From positions 1 through 22,166 of the IMG/VR virus record IMGVR_UViG_3300046007_007542: a stretch of 22,166 nt of DNA; one strand, 5' to 3'. The position numbers were made by a program, and so were the translations under genes. The notes under the pieces are model-generated. The model ran no database searches. It saw nothing but the letters and a program-made list of their open reading frames with translations, and was not told the DNA's origin. This DNA comes from a virus. This document shows positions 1-6,202 of this stretch, piece by piece; the first letter of the stretch is position 1; every line of letters starts with the position of its first letter.

Positions 1-1136
1 AGGAGATGAGGGCAGAGGTGGGCGTCATGGGACCCTGATTTTGAACGACTTATGGCCACCTGAATCATTTTTTCTTTTATTGGATGAGACGGCAATGCCT
101 CGATTGTCTCAATAAGCTTATTGGGATTAGCTCGCCTTGCGTTGTTCTCGACCGCGCACAGCGGCCTAAGGTTTAAGTGATGCCAACATATCTCAAGGTC
201 CTCTTGATTGCTTTGATCGAACCATGAGCAAGGGATGATGTGGTCTATTTGCCAAAACCCGTTGACTGCCTTCCCAATGTTTTCCCATGTCATCCACTCT
301 TCCCATTGGGATTCAATCCACCTTTTAAACTCCGCTTGCGTGCATCCAAGAAGGCCTAACATCCGTCTGCTTGGCTTTCCGGTTCCAACTGCGACCTTCT
401 TAAATCTCCGTCGCATCATCTCTTTCAACCTAAAATGCGGCTCCGTCTTGTATCGCCTGTGATACTCCGATTTAAATCCATCAGCCTTTGCCTTATCGTT
501 GATTTCCTTAAATCTGATAGAATGCTCCTCTTTTGCCTTCTGGTTGCGCATCAACCGTTCCGCTTTCGCTTTTTCCTGTCGCCCGTAATCAAAAAGCTCA
601 AGGCCCCGCGTTTTAACCGTGGTTTTGATCCTTTTCTTAAAAACACTTTTGGAATCAACAACCACGCCCCGGCCTATCAATCTCCGAAGAATAGACGCAG
701 GGTCTTTGGCCATGTCTTGAACTGTCCGAATCTGCACGCCATTTCTTTTTAGGGCGTCTCGTATCGTGTTCTTTGCGGTTTCGCGTCCAAGGAGTCGCTT
801 AGCGATGGTTTTAATCCCAACGCCTGATGCGTAAAGCTTTATGATTTTATCTTCATCTAAGTTTGATCTGCCTGGCGACACGCACTGCCTTGAGCAAAAC
901 TGCCCAGAAGCCCCGCGCTTCGGCGCGAACTCAGCCCCGCAGTTGCCGCAGATGGCTGTGGCTTGAAACTCCTTCGGCACGCCGTGATGCCCAGCCATTT
1001 GCACCCCATGCTGTGCCGCCTTCTCCGCGCCGTAATGCGCCGCCATCTGCCCGGTCACCTTTGCAGGGCAAGATTTTACCGATTCCGCCGATTCAGCGTC
1101 AATCCTATTCGGTTCGGGATCGCGTGCCTCACTCAT
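1..1136 (-). CDS. HNH endonuclease, homing-type, partial (C-terminus beyond window)
   Basis: The minus frame starting at ATG 1136 stays open for 378 codons and runs off the left edge, so the end of the protein is not seen. Residues 63-85 hold a zinc-knuckle-like pattern (C63-x2-C66, C81-x3-C85). Residues about 92-135 look like a helix-turn-helix (LYASGVGIKTIAKRLLG). A basic linker follows. An HNH core lies at about 294-336, with FWQIDHIIP (D298, H299), then WHHLNLRPL and ENNARR supplying the later His and Asn. This order (DNA-binding N-terminus, HNH C-terminus) is typical of free-standing phage homing endonucleases that cut intron-less or rival genomes. It starts 4 nt after the stop of the upstream AT-hook gene, so it is probably co-transcribed. 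The HNH assignment is strong; a homing role is inference. Confidence 0.8.
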   Translation of the reverse strand, partial: MSEARDPEPNRIDAESAESVKSCPAKVTGQMAAHYGAEKAAQHGVQMAGHHGVPKEFQATAICGNCGAEFAPKRGASGQFCSRQCVSPGRSNLDEDKIIKLYASGVGIKTIAKRLLGRETAKNTIRDALKRNGVQIRTVQDMAKDPASILRRLIGRGVVVDSKSVFKKRIKTTVKTRGLELFDYGRQEKAKAERLMRNQKAKEEHSIRFKEINDKAKADGFKSEYHRRYKTEPHFRLKEMMRRRFKKVAVGTGKPSRRMLGLLGCTQAEFKRWIESQWEEWMTWENIGKAVNGFWQIDHIIPCSWFDQSNQEDLEICWHHLNLRPLCAVENNARRANPNKLIETIEALPSHPIKEKMIQVAISRSKSGSHDAHLCPHL

Positions 1137-1140
1137 GGCC

Positions 1141-1413
1141 CTAATGTCTCATCACACGCTTGAACGCATTGATCAGCTCAACAGGATCCACCATGCCCCA
1201 TGCGTTATGCGTGCGTCCGATCTCCATCTCGACACGGTGCACCAGGTTAAGGTTTGGGTTGCCTTCAATCTCGTCTTGCGTTGGTTGCTCCACATCTTCG
1301 ATGATATCGATTAACTCAACGTCATGCATGGCATCAACCTGCTCGACATCCTCGACGGGTAGCACTTCTGCCTTGGCCTTTGCTGGCCGTCCTCTTTTCT
1401 TTTGTTGGTTCAT
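1141..1413 (-). CDS. Small AT-hook protein
   Basis: A 90-aa protein if started at the ATG at 1413. The N-terminus carries an AT-hook-like motif, KKRGRPAK (residues 6-13), a short element that binds the minor groove of AT-rich DNA. The rest is acidic (EDVEQ, EDVEQPTQDEIEG) and ends in a predicted helix. The frame is open further upstream to about 1536, but that part overlaps the 58-aa membrane gene and reads poorly, so I prefer the start that gives the AT-hook at the N-terminus. There is no classic Shine-Dalgarno; the start is preceded by AACGAAC, a motif also seen before two other starts in this window. The function is unknown: it may be a nucleoid-binding or regulatory phage protein. Confidence 0.6.
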   Translation of the reverse strand: MNQQKKRGRPAKAKAEVLPVEDVEQVDAMHDVELIDIIEDVEQPTQDEIEGNPNLNLVHRVEMEIGRTHNAWGMVDPVELINAFKRVMRH

Positions 1414-1424
1414 AGGTTCGTTGG

Positions 1425-1601
1425 TTAAGCTGCCATTATCAGCAACATGAGAATGATCGCGCAGATGATCAGCACAAAGAAGCATCCAGTGCAGCCGCAG
1501 CATCCTGCTGCTCGACGCTCTTGGAAATTCTCGCAATGAATCACTCTAGCCGGAAGCTTCCTGACAATTTGTTTTCGACGCCCTTCTTTATTTGGTTTCA
1601 T
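1425..1601 (-). CDS. 58-aa Cys-rich C-tail-anchored membrane protein
   Basis: This short gene reads ATG at 1601 to TAA at 1425-1427. It has a basic N-terminal half (NKEGRRKQIVRK, then ARVIHCENFQERR). A tight cysteine cluster, GCCGCTGC (residues 33-40), leads straight into one hydrophobic segment (FFVLIICAIILMLLIMAA, residues 41-58) that ends the protein. That layout predicts a cytosolic basic domain with a C-terminal membrane anchor. The cysteines beside the membrane could be palmitoyl-like, metal or disulfide sites. The start overlaps the end of the upstream gene by 14 nt, consistent with translational coupling. No family is recognised; a holin-like, superinfection-exclusion or envelope-targeting role is possible but not shown. 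Confidence 0.6.
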   Translation of the reverse strand: MKPNKEGRRKQIVRKLPARVIHCENFQERRAAGCCGCTGCFFVLIICAIILMLLIMAA

Positions 1602-1941
1602 TGCAATTTCGTTTGTATGCCACCCAATAACCCTTCCGCCCCTTCAGCACGAGCTGCACGCGGATCGGTGATTTCTCAATGGCCAGTTGGAACTGAAGAC
1701 TCCGCAGGAACTGGTGGACCTCACAACCTGCGGTAAAGCCAAGAACGTCGGTCAGGTGTTTGGCCGCGATCATCTCTCGGCCCAAAGCATATCGGAGGAA
1801 GGCAATACGGCGAGCGTTGCGGATGTAGCATCTCCTGCCGTGAGAATGCACCTCGCCTCCGTTGATCGGCAGCAGGACTGGCGACTCCCACCCGTCGAGG
1901 ATGGCATCATCCAGGTCGGTGTGGTAGGTTCGCTCGGTCAT
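1588..1941 (-). CDS. Hypothetical 117-aa phage protein
   Basis: ATG at 1941, 117 aa. The N-terminus is acidic (TDLDDAILDGWESP). The middle has a short HSHGRRCYIRNARR stretch. The second half (FLRYALGREMIAAKHLTDVLGF, then HQFLRSLQFQLAIEKSP, RVQLVLKGRKGYWVAY) has a helix-helix-strand-strand feel, like a winged-helix fold with a basic wing. It could therefore bind DNA, but I do not recognise a family. It is the first gene of a small group with the 58-aa membrane protein, overlapping it by 14 nt. No convincing Shine-Dalgarno precedes the start. Confidence 0.65.
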   Translation of the reverse strand: MTERTYHTDLDDAILDGWESPVLLPINGGEVHSHGRRCYIRNARRIAFLRYALGREMIAAKHLTDVLGFTAGCEVHQFLRSLQFQLAIEKSPIRVQLVLKGRKGYWVAYKRNCNETK

Positions 1942-1994
1942 GCTTAGGGATTCGCCTACAAGTTTTTGTGGCTAACGCGTGTTCTGCCAAGAGA

Positions 1995-2198
1995 TCACAG
2001 GCGCGACCTCCTGATCTTGTCGGTGATCCATTCGGCCTGAGAGAGTCCCTTCGCCGCGCACAGATCCCGCAACTTCGCTGCGTCTTGTGGCTCCAGCCTC
2101 ACGGTGATTGCCTCGCGGGGCGTGGCTCTTGGCTTGCGGCCTGCGCCTTCGCGCTTTCCACCTCGGATCAGCACCTCGACAAGCGGCTTGTCGCTCAT
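1995..2198 (-). CDS. Ribbon-helix-helix DNA-binding protein
   Basis: 67 aa from the ATG at 2198. I chose this start because a GAGGG purine run sits 6 nt upstream, a good ribosome-binding site. In-frame ATGs also exist at 2252 and near 2213. The protein contains GGKREGAGRKPR (residues 13-24), the signature N-terminal arm of a common phage and plasmid small protein family. A strand (EAITVRLEP) and two helices (DAAKLRDLCAAKGLSQAEWITDKIRR) follow, which is the Arc/MetJ-type ribbon-helix-helix layout. Such proteins dimerise and insert the strand into the DNA major groove, usually as repressors. The target here is unknown. Confidence 0.75.
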   Translation of the reverse strand: MSDKPLVEVLIRGGKREGAGRKPRATPREAITVRLEPQDAAKLRDLCAAKGLSQAEWITDKIRRSRL

Positions 2199-2264
2199 TT
2201 TCTTCCCTCGATGGCTCATCTCGCCATTGAGTGCTTTGTTGTCTTCTCTCATGATAAAAGGGGA

Positions 2265-2287
2265 GGGCGGGGGATTGAACCCCGCCC
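2265..2287 (-). terminator. GC-rich hairpin, possible intrinsic terminator
   Basis: Eight perfect base pairs (GGGCGGGG with CCCCGCCC) enclose a 7-nt loop, directly after the stop of the 66-aa gene. On the minus strand a TTTT run follows, but only after about five more bases, so termination may be weak. The loop reads TTCAATC, which makes the element resemble a tRNA T-arm. No matching acceptor, D-arm or anticodon arm is present nearby, so a tRNA is not supported. Confidence 0.45.
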
Positions 2288-2294
2288 GGGTTTG

Positions 2295-2495
2295 TCACTT
2301 TGCTGCGGTGTAGGCTGCGTTCCAGAAGGCGTATCCTTCGACTGTCTTGCCCCAGATGATTCCTTTTTGGATTGCGGTGGCGACATCGGCGGCGCGTTCT
2401 GCCATCATTTGCGGAGCGGTCATCTCGGCGGCCCTGATAGCCTTGGTGGCGAGTTCGGTCGGGAGGGTTTCCAAGATTTGGCGGATCGTTTTCAT
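2295..2495 (-). CDS. Hypothetical 66-aa phage protein
   Basis: 66 aa from the ATG at 2495; the frame is open back to about 2537 but the N-terminus MKTIRQILETLP looks natural. The protein is mostly helical (TELATKAIRAAEM, MMAERAADVATAIQKG) and ends with aromatic residues (WGKTVEGYAFWNAAY). No family is recognised. The start lacks a Shine-Dalgarno but has AACGAAC three nt before the ATG, as at two other starts in this window. It sits downstream of a 185-nt spacer and is followed by a GC-rich hairpin, so it may be its own short transcription unit or the first gene of the group to its left. Confidence 0.6.
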   Translation of the reverse strand: MKTIRQILETLPTELATKAIRAAEMTAPQMMAERAADVATAIQKGIIWGKTVEGYAFWNAAYTAAK

Positions 2496-2680
2496 TTTGT
2501 TCGTTAGTTGGTTTTGGTTACGAATGAACAATGACACACCGTTTGATTTCGCGCAAGCATTATTTCAAACTCTTTTCACTTTATTTTCGGACGGTCTAAG
2601 AGGCAGAACCAGACACGGATGGCAATCCTGCGGATGCCATCGTTGAGGTGTTTGCTTAAGGGCGGCTTTCTTGGCCTAGA
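2496..2680. other. Intergenic spacer with hairpin
   Basis: No gene is convincing here. A hairpin lies at 2618-2641, with arms GATGGC/GCCATC plus ATCC/GGAT, one bulged A and a 3-nt loop. It has no T-tract on either side, so it may be an mRNA end stabiliser, a factor-dependent stop or a protein site rather than an intrinsic terminator. The AT-rich part at about 2530-2575 could hold a minus-strand promoter for the 66-aa gene (TTGCGC and, 17 nt later, CATTGT), but the match is weak. Confidence 0.35.
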
Positions 2681-2974
2681 TCAAAACGGAATATCCGAAT
2701 GATCGTCCATCGAAACGTTCACTGAGCTTTCCTGCCTAGCTGGCGCGGGAGTCGGCCCCTTAGTTCCAACCTCCTTCCAGTTGCCAATGATCGGCCCCTT
2801 CTCCCCTGCCATGCGGCGCTCCTTGCCCAGATCCTGCGTGACGAAGCCATCGTTGCCGAACTGGTCCGGCCCTTCTTTGTTGTCGAAGAAGACCAGGCTC
2901 AGGTATTTGCCGTTCTTCCCTTCGTAAAGGGCGGTCTTGTCGATTTTGGTGACGTTGATGTTTGCTGTTCTCAT
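2681..2974 (-). CDS. Small single-stranded-DNA-binding-like protein
   Basis: 97 aa. The N-terminal part is rich in strands (RTANINVTKIDKTALYEGKN, then KYLSLVFFDN), as in an OB fold. A low-complexity linker (GPTPAPARQESS) leads to a C-terminal tip DDHSDIPF. Cellular SSB proteins end in an acidic tail closing with DIPF, which docks replication and repair partners, so this tip is a strong functional hint. The start overlaps the helicase stop (ATGA), placing it last in the replication operon. I infer a phage SSB that coats DNA unwound by the helicase. The fold assignment rests on the tail and context, not on a recognised core motif. Confidence 0.6.
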   Translation of the reverse strand: MRTANINVTKIDKTALYEGKNGKYLSLVFFDNKEGPDQFGNDGFVTQDLGKERRMAGEKGPIIGNWKEVGTKGPTPAPARQESSVNVSMDDHSDIPF

Positions 2975-4749
2975 TGTATTACTTTGTTTGAATCAAATTC
3001 TGTAAATCGGAATCTAGCGGAATCAAAATTGAGTTTGAACATGCCAAGCCATCCGGTTTCGCGCTGCTTCTCGACAATGATCTCGGTATCGTGCATGGAG
3101 CGTTCTTCCTCGCTCGTCAGTTTTCCGGCCTTGCGCTTCTTCTCTTTCTCAGGGTTGCGGAGGACAAGCAGAACGTTGTCTGCATTGTTGACCATTAAGC
3201 TTGAGCCTTTGATGGCATACATGCTAGGTCTTGCTCCATCTTGCGCTGGCTTTGCCAAATGCGCAACCAGATGTAGATGACTTCCCGTTTCTTTGGCAAA
3301 GTCTTGGAGCCGATTGCAAAACTCTCCTTGGGCTGGGTAATCCTCCTCCAAGCCCTGCACTCGCATCAGTGAGTCGATCACGAAATGGCTTGTCCCATAG
3401 CGGCGGTGCGAGAACCACATCATCTCCGTCAGCGAATCCTTGGTGATCGAGCCGACAACATCGGAAAAGACAATGCTTTCGCCTACGTTCCGCGCAAACT
3501 CACGCGCAGCAGTCTCGTTGATGTTCCTTTTTCCGTAGAACACCGACAGCATCTTCCGAAGCTGAGTTTCGACGCGGATCTCGAAAGAGCCGATGAAGAC
3601 AGGAATCCGTGCGCCCAAGAGCTGGGCAACCATGAAGTTGAGCATGGTAGACTTGCCAGCATGCGAGAAGCCGCCCCAGATGGTCAGCTCACCTGGGCGG
3701 AAGTAAAAGCCATCTCCATTGTGCCAATCCATTTTTAGGAACGGCATCGAAAACGGCTCGGGCTTTGGTTTCACGTCCTCGACGAGGCGATCCTCCATTT
3801 CCGCCGTCGTCACCAATCGCTCGATGCGAGGGCGCTTGGCATTGGCAACCCAATCGCGTGCGTCCTCGGCGGTGAATCCAGCCAGCAGGCAATCGTTGGC
3901 GTCCTTTTTGGGCATCGCTACGATAAAGCAACGGTGCTTCCCTAGCCGCGTCACCGCCATGTTGGCGATCTTCCTCCCGGCCTCGTCTTGATCGAACGCC
4001 AAATAGATCGAATCGAACGCTTGGAGGTTGTGCCATTCAAACTCCACCCATGTCGCTCCCGTGCCGTTGGGAACCGACAGCGCAGGGATTCCCCATTGAT
4101 GCCAAGTGGCCGCGTCGATCTGGCCCTCGCAGAGCAGGATTGTCTTTGATCGGTAGCTCGACTCAGGAACGGCTTGCCATCCAAAAAGGCTCGGAGCGCA
4201 ATCCTTGTCCTGCCACACCTTCTTTTTCTCGCCCAGCGTCCGATATGAGCGGTTGATGATCTCGCCGGCTGGAGAGATGCACGGGAAAACAATAGCCTTC
4301 CGGTCTGTGTCGATCTCGATTTTCAGCCTCTCGATAATCTCCGGCTTCAGCCCCCGCGTCTGGGTCAACCAGGCGTAGGCGCGACCATTTGGTGATGGAG
4401 CTTCAGACTTGATTGCGGGAGCGTGGCCGTAAACCCGCTTCTCATGCTGCCTGACAGGCTCGGAGATGCCAAGGTATGTCCTCACCGCAGAAACGGCCTC
4501 TCCTGCTGAAATCGCTCGAGAGAGACGCCAAAGGTCCACTAGATCGCCGTGGTCATCGGTGGCCCAATCTCTCCATTGGCCTGCGTGCCCTCCCGTCATC
4601 GTGAGCTTGAGCGAATCACCTGGTGCGCCTGACAGGTCGCCGCAGATCCACTCGTTGCCGTGACGCCTGCCACCGGGGAGGAGCATTGGCGCAAGCTCCT
4701 CAATCCTGCCGACGAGTTGCTCGGATAGGTCTGAAACGGTCAGAAGCAT
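2971..4749 (-). CDS. TOPRIM/DnaB-type replicative helicase (primase-helicase-like)
   Basis: 592 aa. Residues 1-95 resemble the N-terminal region of primase-helicases (GGRRHGNEWICGD, then GGHAGQWRDWATDDHGDLVDL) but with a single Cys, so the CHC2-type zinc site is absent. A TOPRIM core follows: CEGQIDA (207-213) and AFDQDEAG (251-258). The RecA-like helicase domain has Walker A GGFSHAGKST (359-368), the catalytic-Glu region GSFE (387-390), Walker B HFVIDSL (455-461) and a VAHLAK sensor region (495-500). It most likely forms a ring helicase at the fork, like T7 gp4 or Twinkle. Primase activity is doubtful without the zinc site. It overlaps the upstream initiator gene by 10 nt and the SSB-like gene by ATGA. 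Confidence 0.9.
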   Translation of the reverse strand: MLLTVSDLSEQLVGRIEELAPMLLPGGRRHGNEWICGDLSGAPGDSLKLTMTGGHAGQWRDWATDDHGDLVDLWRLSRAISAGEAVSAVRTYLGISEPVRQHEKRVYGHAPAIKSEAPSPNGRAYAWLTQTRGLKPEIIERLKIEIDTDRKAIVFPCISPAGEIINRSYRTLGEKKKVWQDKDCAPSLFGWQAVPESSYRSKTILLCEGQIDAATWHQWGIPALSVPNGTGATWVEFEWHNLQAFDSIYLAFDQDEAGRKIANMAVTRLGKHRCFIVAMPKKDANDCLLAGFTAEDARDWVANAKRPRIERLVTTAEMEDRLVEDVKPKPEPFSMPFLKMDWHNGDGFYFRPGELTIWGGFSHAGKSTMLNFMVAQLLGARIPVFIGSFEIRVETQLRKMLSVFYGKRNINETAAREFARNVGESIVFSDVVGSITKDSLTEMMWFSHRRYGTSHFVIDSLMRVQGLEEDYPAQGEFCNRLQDFAKETGSHLHLVAHLAKPAQDGARPSMYAIKGSSLMVNNADNVLLVLRNPEKEKKRKAGKLTSEEERSMHDTEIIVEKQRETGWLGMFKLNFDSARFRFTEFDSNKVIQ

Positions 4750-5564
4750 CCGGCCTCCTCTTTTTCGATTTCCTCATCGGTCCAGTAGTCGGGATGGTCT
4801 CCCGCCGCCTCTCGTGCCTCGGCCTGCTTAATCCGCAGCAGCTTGGCCATGAGGTCGTCTTCCTCTTCGTGGGCGGTCTCAGCGGCGGATTGCGCTCTTG
4901 GCCATTGCGGCTCGTAATCAGACGGGCTTTTCTGGCTTGGCATGTATCCCGATGCCTTCCAAGCCCTGACGGTCGATTTCCAGCAGGCGATCTTTTTGCC
5001 TCCGTTGGTCCAGTCATTGCCCTCAAATTTGTTCCATGTCGCCTCGGCATCGCGAGGGTAAAGGCCAAGCTCTTGAAAAAAGGCATCAAACTCCTCGCGG
5101 GTTTGTGGGCGAGCCTTGCTCGCTCTCTTCACTTCACTTCCATTCCCTTCCCTTCTATTCCCTTCCTTCTTCGTCACTTGGGTGTCAGTTGCCTGACAGT
5201 TGCCTGACAGTTGGGTGTCAGTTGCCTGACAGTCCATCCACTTGACCTTGGTAATGAAGAACTTAAAGGCTTCCTTGAACCAAGATTCCGGCGCTCTTGT
5301 CTTCACTGCCATTGCTCGGGCTGTCAGGGGAGTGCCATCCTCCCGCACAAGGCTGCCACGCTCCTGACACTTGGATGCCACCTGCAAAATCAAAACCCAC
5401 GCGGCGAACAATTCGGCGGCGTTTTCCTGCTCCATGACGGTCGCAAAACCCTCGCCGTCGTGCTTGTTGGGAACACAAACCCAGCGCAGATTCTCAACCG
5501 TTCGGGAGCGGTTGTTTTCAAAATGCCTTTGCCAATCCTTGATTTTGTAAATCGGGTCACTCAT
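4740..5564 (-). CDS. Replication initiator / DnaD-like helicase loader
   Basis: 274 aa. The N-terminal 110 residues look like a winged-helix replication domain (WQRHFENNRSRTVENLRWV, then AAWVLILQVASK and LTARAMAVKTRAPESWFKEAF). A repetitive, polar linker follows, with CQATDTQ occurring twice (112-118 and 123-129). The region after about 155 (TREEFDAFFQELGLYPRDAE, then WNKFEGNDWTNGGKKI and WKSTVRAWKASGY) matches the C-terminal module common in phage replication proteins next to helicases. The tail is acidic. It lies between an HNH gene (ATGA overlap) and the helicase (10-nt overlap). I infer origin recognition and/or helicase loading, like lambda O or DnaD. As in lambda O, the gene holds an internal tandem repeat array. 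Confidence 0.7.
   Translation of the reverse strand: MSDPIYKIKDWQRHFENNRSRTVENLRWVCVPNKHDGEGFATVMEQENAAELFAAWVLILQVASKCQERGSLVREDGTPLTARAMAVKTRAPESWFKEAFKFFITKVKWMDCQATDTQLSGNCQATDTQVTKKEGNRREGNGSEVKRASKARPQTREEFDAFFQELGLYPRDAEATWNKFEGNDWTNGGKKIACWKSTVRAWKASGYMPSQKSPSDYEPQWPRAQSAAETAHEEEDDLMAKLLRIKQAEAREAAGDHPDYWTDEEIEKEEAGCF
5121..5172. other. Strand-biased pyrimidine/purine tract beside the repeat array
   Basis: About 50 nt on the plus strand are nearly pure pyrimidine (CTTCACTTCC, CCCTTCCCTTC and similar), so the coding strand is nearly pure purine and encodes KKEGNRREGNGSEVKRASK. It directly borders the 11-bp repeats. Such a tract can be easy to unwind or form triplex-type structures, and might serve as the unwinding element of an origin. 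This is inference. Confidence 0.4.
5179..5233. repeat. Five 11-bp direct repeats (iteron-like), putative replication origin
   Basis: Exactly five 11-bp units fill 55 bp. On the minus strand they read ACTGTCAGGCA (A) or ACTGACACCCA (B), in the order A-B-A-A-B. Each junction of B and A types makes a hyphenated palindrome TGTCAG-TTGC-CTGACA. Because 11 is not a multiple of three, three units (33 bp, 11 codons) return the same reading frame, giving the repeated CQATDTQ peptide. The array sits inside the replication initiator gene, which is where lambda-like phages keep their initiator-binding iterons. Confidence 0.65.
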
Positions 5565-5980
5565 TTCGTTGCCTCCTTTTCGATTAGGTGGAACAGCCGT
5601 GATTGCAGCGGGACAATGGCAAGCTCCATTTCATCGCAAGCTGACAAAAACCGCTTACTGGCGACCTCAATCCATCGAATCAAGGTTTTGCTGTCGTTTG
5701 CGAGTCGGGCCTGCGTCACGGCCTTGTAGAATGAATCAACAAGGGGCGGCATGTTCTCAAGGTTGCCTTCGTGCATCGCGGTGTGACAGTCCTCACAGAG
5801 CGTCACCAGGTCGCGGCAATCTGCATCCCATGGATTTTCGCCAGTGTATTTCTTGTGGTGGACGGCAAGGGTTGAGCCTTCTGAAAAGCAAAGTCGGCAT
5901 TTCCAATCGTCGCGCTCCATAACTTGTAGCCGCAGCTTTTGCCATCGCGGGTGTTTGAGTTTGTTGGAATAGTTGTTCAT
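5561..5980 (-). CDS. HNH endonuclease (compact, four-Cys)
   Basis: 139 aa from the ATG at 5980 (another ATG lies at 5986). The HNH/zinc core is at residues 24-72: DWKCRLC (C28-x2-C31), LAVHHKKY (His pair 41-42), then CRDLVTLCEDCHTAMH (C62-x2-C65, H66, H70). This is the classic small HNH nuclease with a structural zinc. The C-terminal half is helical. The open frame continues upstream to about 6142, but that stretch folds into strong hairpins and is better read as a leader. It is first in the replication operon and overlaps the initiator start by ATGA. It could be a homing nuclease or a nicking/packaging helper; the neighbour genes favour neither. Confidence 0.8.
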   Translation of the reverse strand: MNNYSNKLKHPRWQKLRLQVMERDDWKCRLCFSEGSTLAVHHKKYTGENPWDADCRDLVTLCEDCHTAMHEGNLENMPPLVDSFYKAVTQARLANDSKTLIRWIEVASKRFLSACDEMELAIVPLQSRLFHLIEKEATK

Positions 5981-5994
5981 AGGCATAAAAAAGC

Positions 5995-6088
5995 CCTCGC
6001 CCACCCATCGCGGTGAGACCCGGCGAATGCACCGGCGCGATGGAGGGACGAGGACTGTTTCAAGGTATTCATTTCTACGGGTCTCACT
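5995..6088 (-). promoter_or_regulatory. Structured 5' leader: long hairpin with poly-U end plus alternative pairing
   Basis: Positions 5995-6012 and 6036-6053 form an 18-bp stem with one mismatch and two G-U pairs. An inner CCGG/CCGG mini-stem lies in the loop. On the minus strand the stem is followed by GGCTTTTTTATG, so it looks like an intrinsic terminator placed just before the HNH start codons at 5986/5980. A 10-nt segment of the loop (GTGAGACCCG on the plus strand, 6014-6023) is perfectly complementary to CGGGTCTCAC at 6079-6088 upstream in the transcript. A competing helix or pseudoknot is therefore possible. A further small stem, GCCGA-TACGG-TCGGC, lies at about 6100-6114. No known riboswitch class is recognised. 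Confidence 0.5.
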
Positions 6089-6155
6089 CCGTGCCGATAC
6101 GGTCGGCATCTTTAGGCTCAACAAAATGATATGGATCCGCAACTAGAAAAAGCCG

Positions 6156-6194
6156 AAAATAAAGCAGGCTGAACCAAAGATTGGTCCAGCCTGC
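6156..6194 (-). terminator. Intrinsic terminator of the long minus-strand operon
   Basis: GCAGGCTG (6164-6171) pairs with CAGCCTGC (6187-6194). After one mismatch, ACCAA pairs with TTGGT, closing a 3-nt loop. On the minus strand the stem is followed by TTTATTTT (6163 down to 6156). It lies 8 nt beyond the stop of the modification-enzyme gene, so it should end the long transcript coming from the lysis/recombination genes. Confidence 0.85.
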
Positions 6195-6202
6195 AATTTA
6201 AA

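Noticed and set aside
235-1163. Several plus-strand ORFs of 66-105 aa
   Set aside because: They are shadows of the minus-strand HNH gene, whose frame is open for 378 codons with clear zinc, HTH and HNH motifs.
1972-2298. 108-aa minus-strand ORF overlapping the RHH gene
   Set aside because: Arg/Gln-rich composition without structure; the alternative frame gives a recognisable GGKREGAGRK ribbon-helix-helix protein with a good ribosome-binding site.
2255-2300. Possible tRNA gene
   Set aside because: Only a T-arm-like hairpin is present; no acceptor stem partner, D-arm or anticodon arm can be drawn in the flanking coding sequence.
5179-5233. CRISPR-like array
   Set aside because: Repeats are 11 bp, directly abutting and without spacers.
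5987-6142. N-terminal extension of the small HNH protein
   Set aside because: The stretch folds into strong hairpins with a poly-U end right before a typical HNH start, and the translated peptide is Arg-rich without known family pattern. Not fully excluded.
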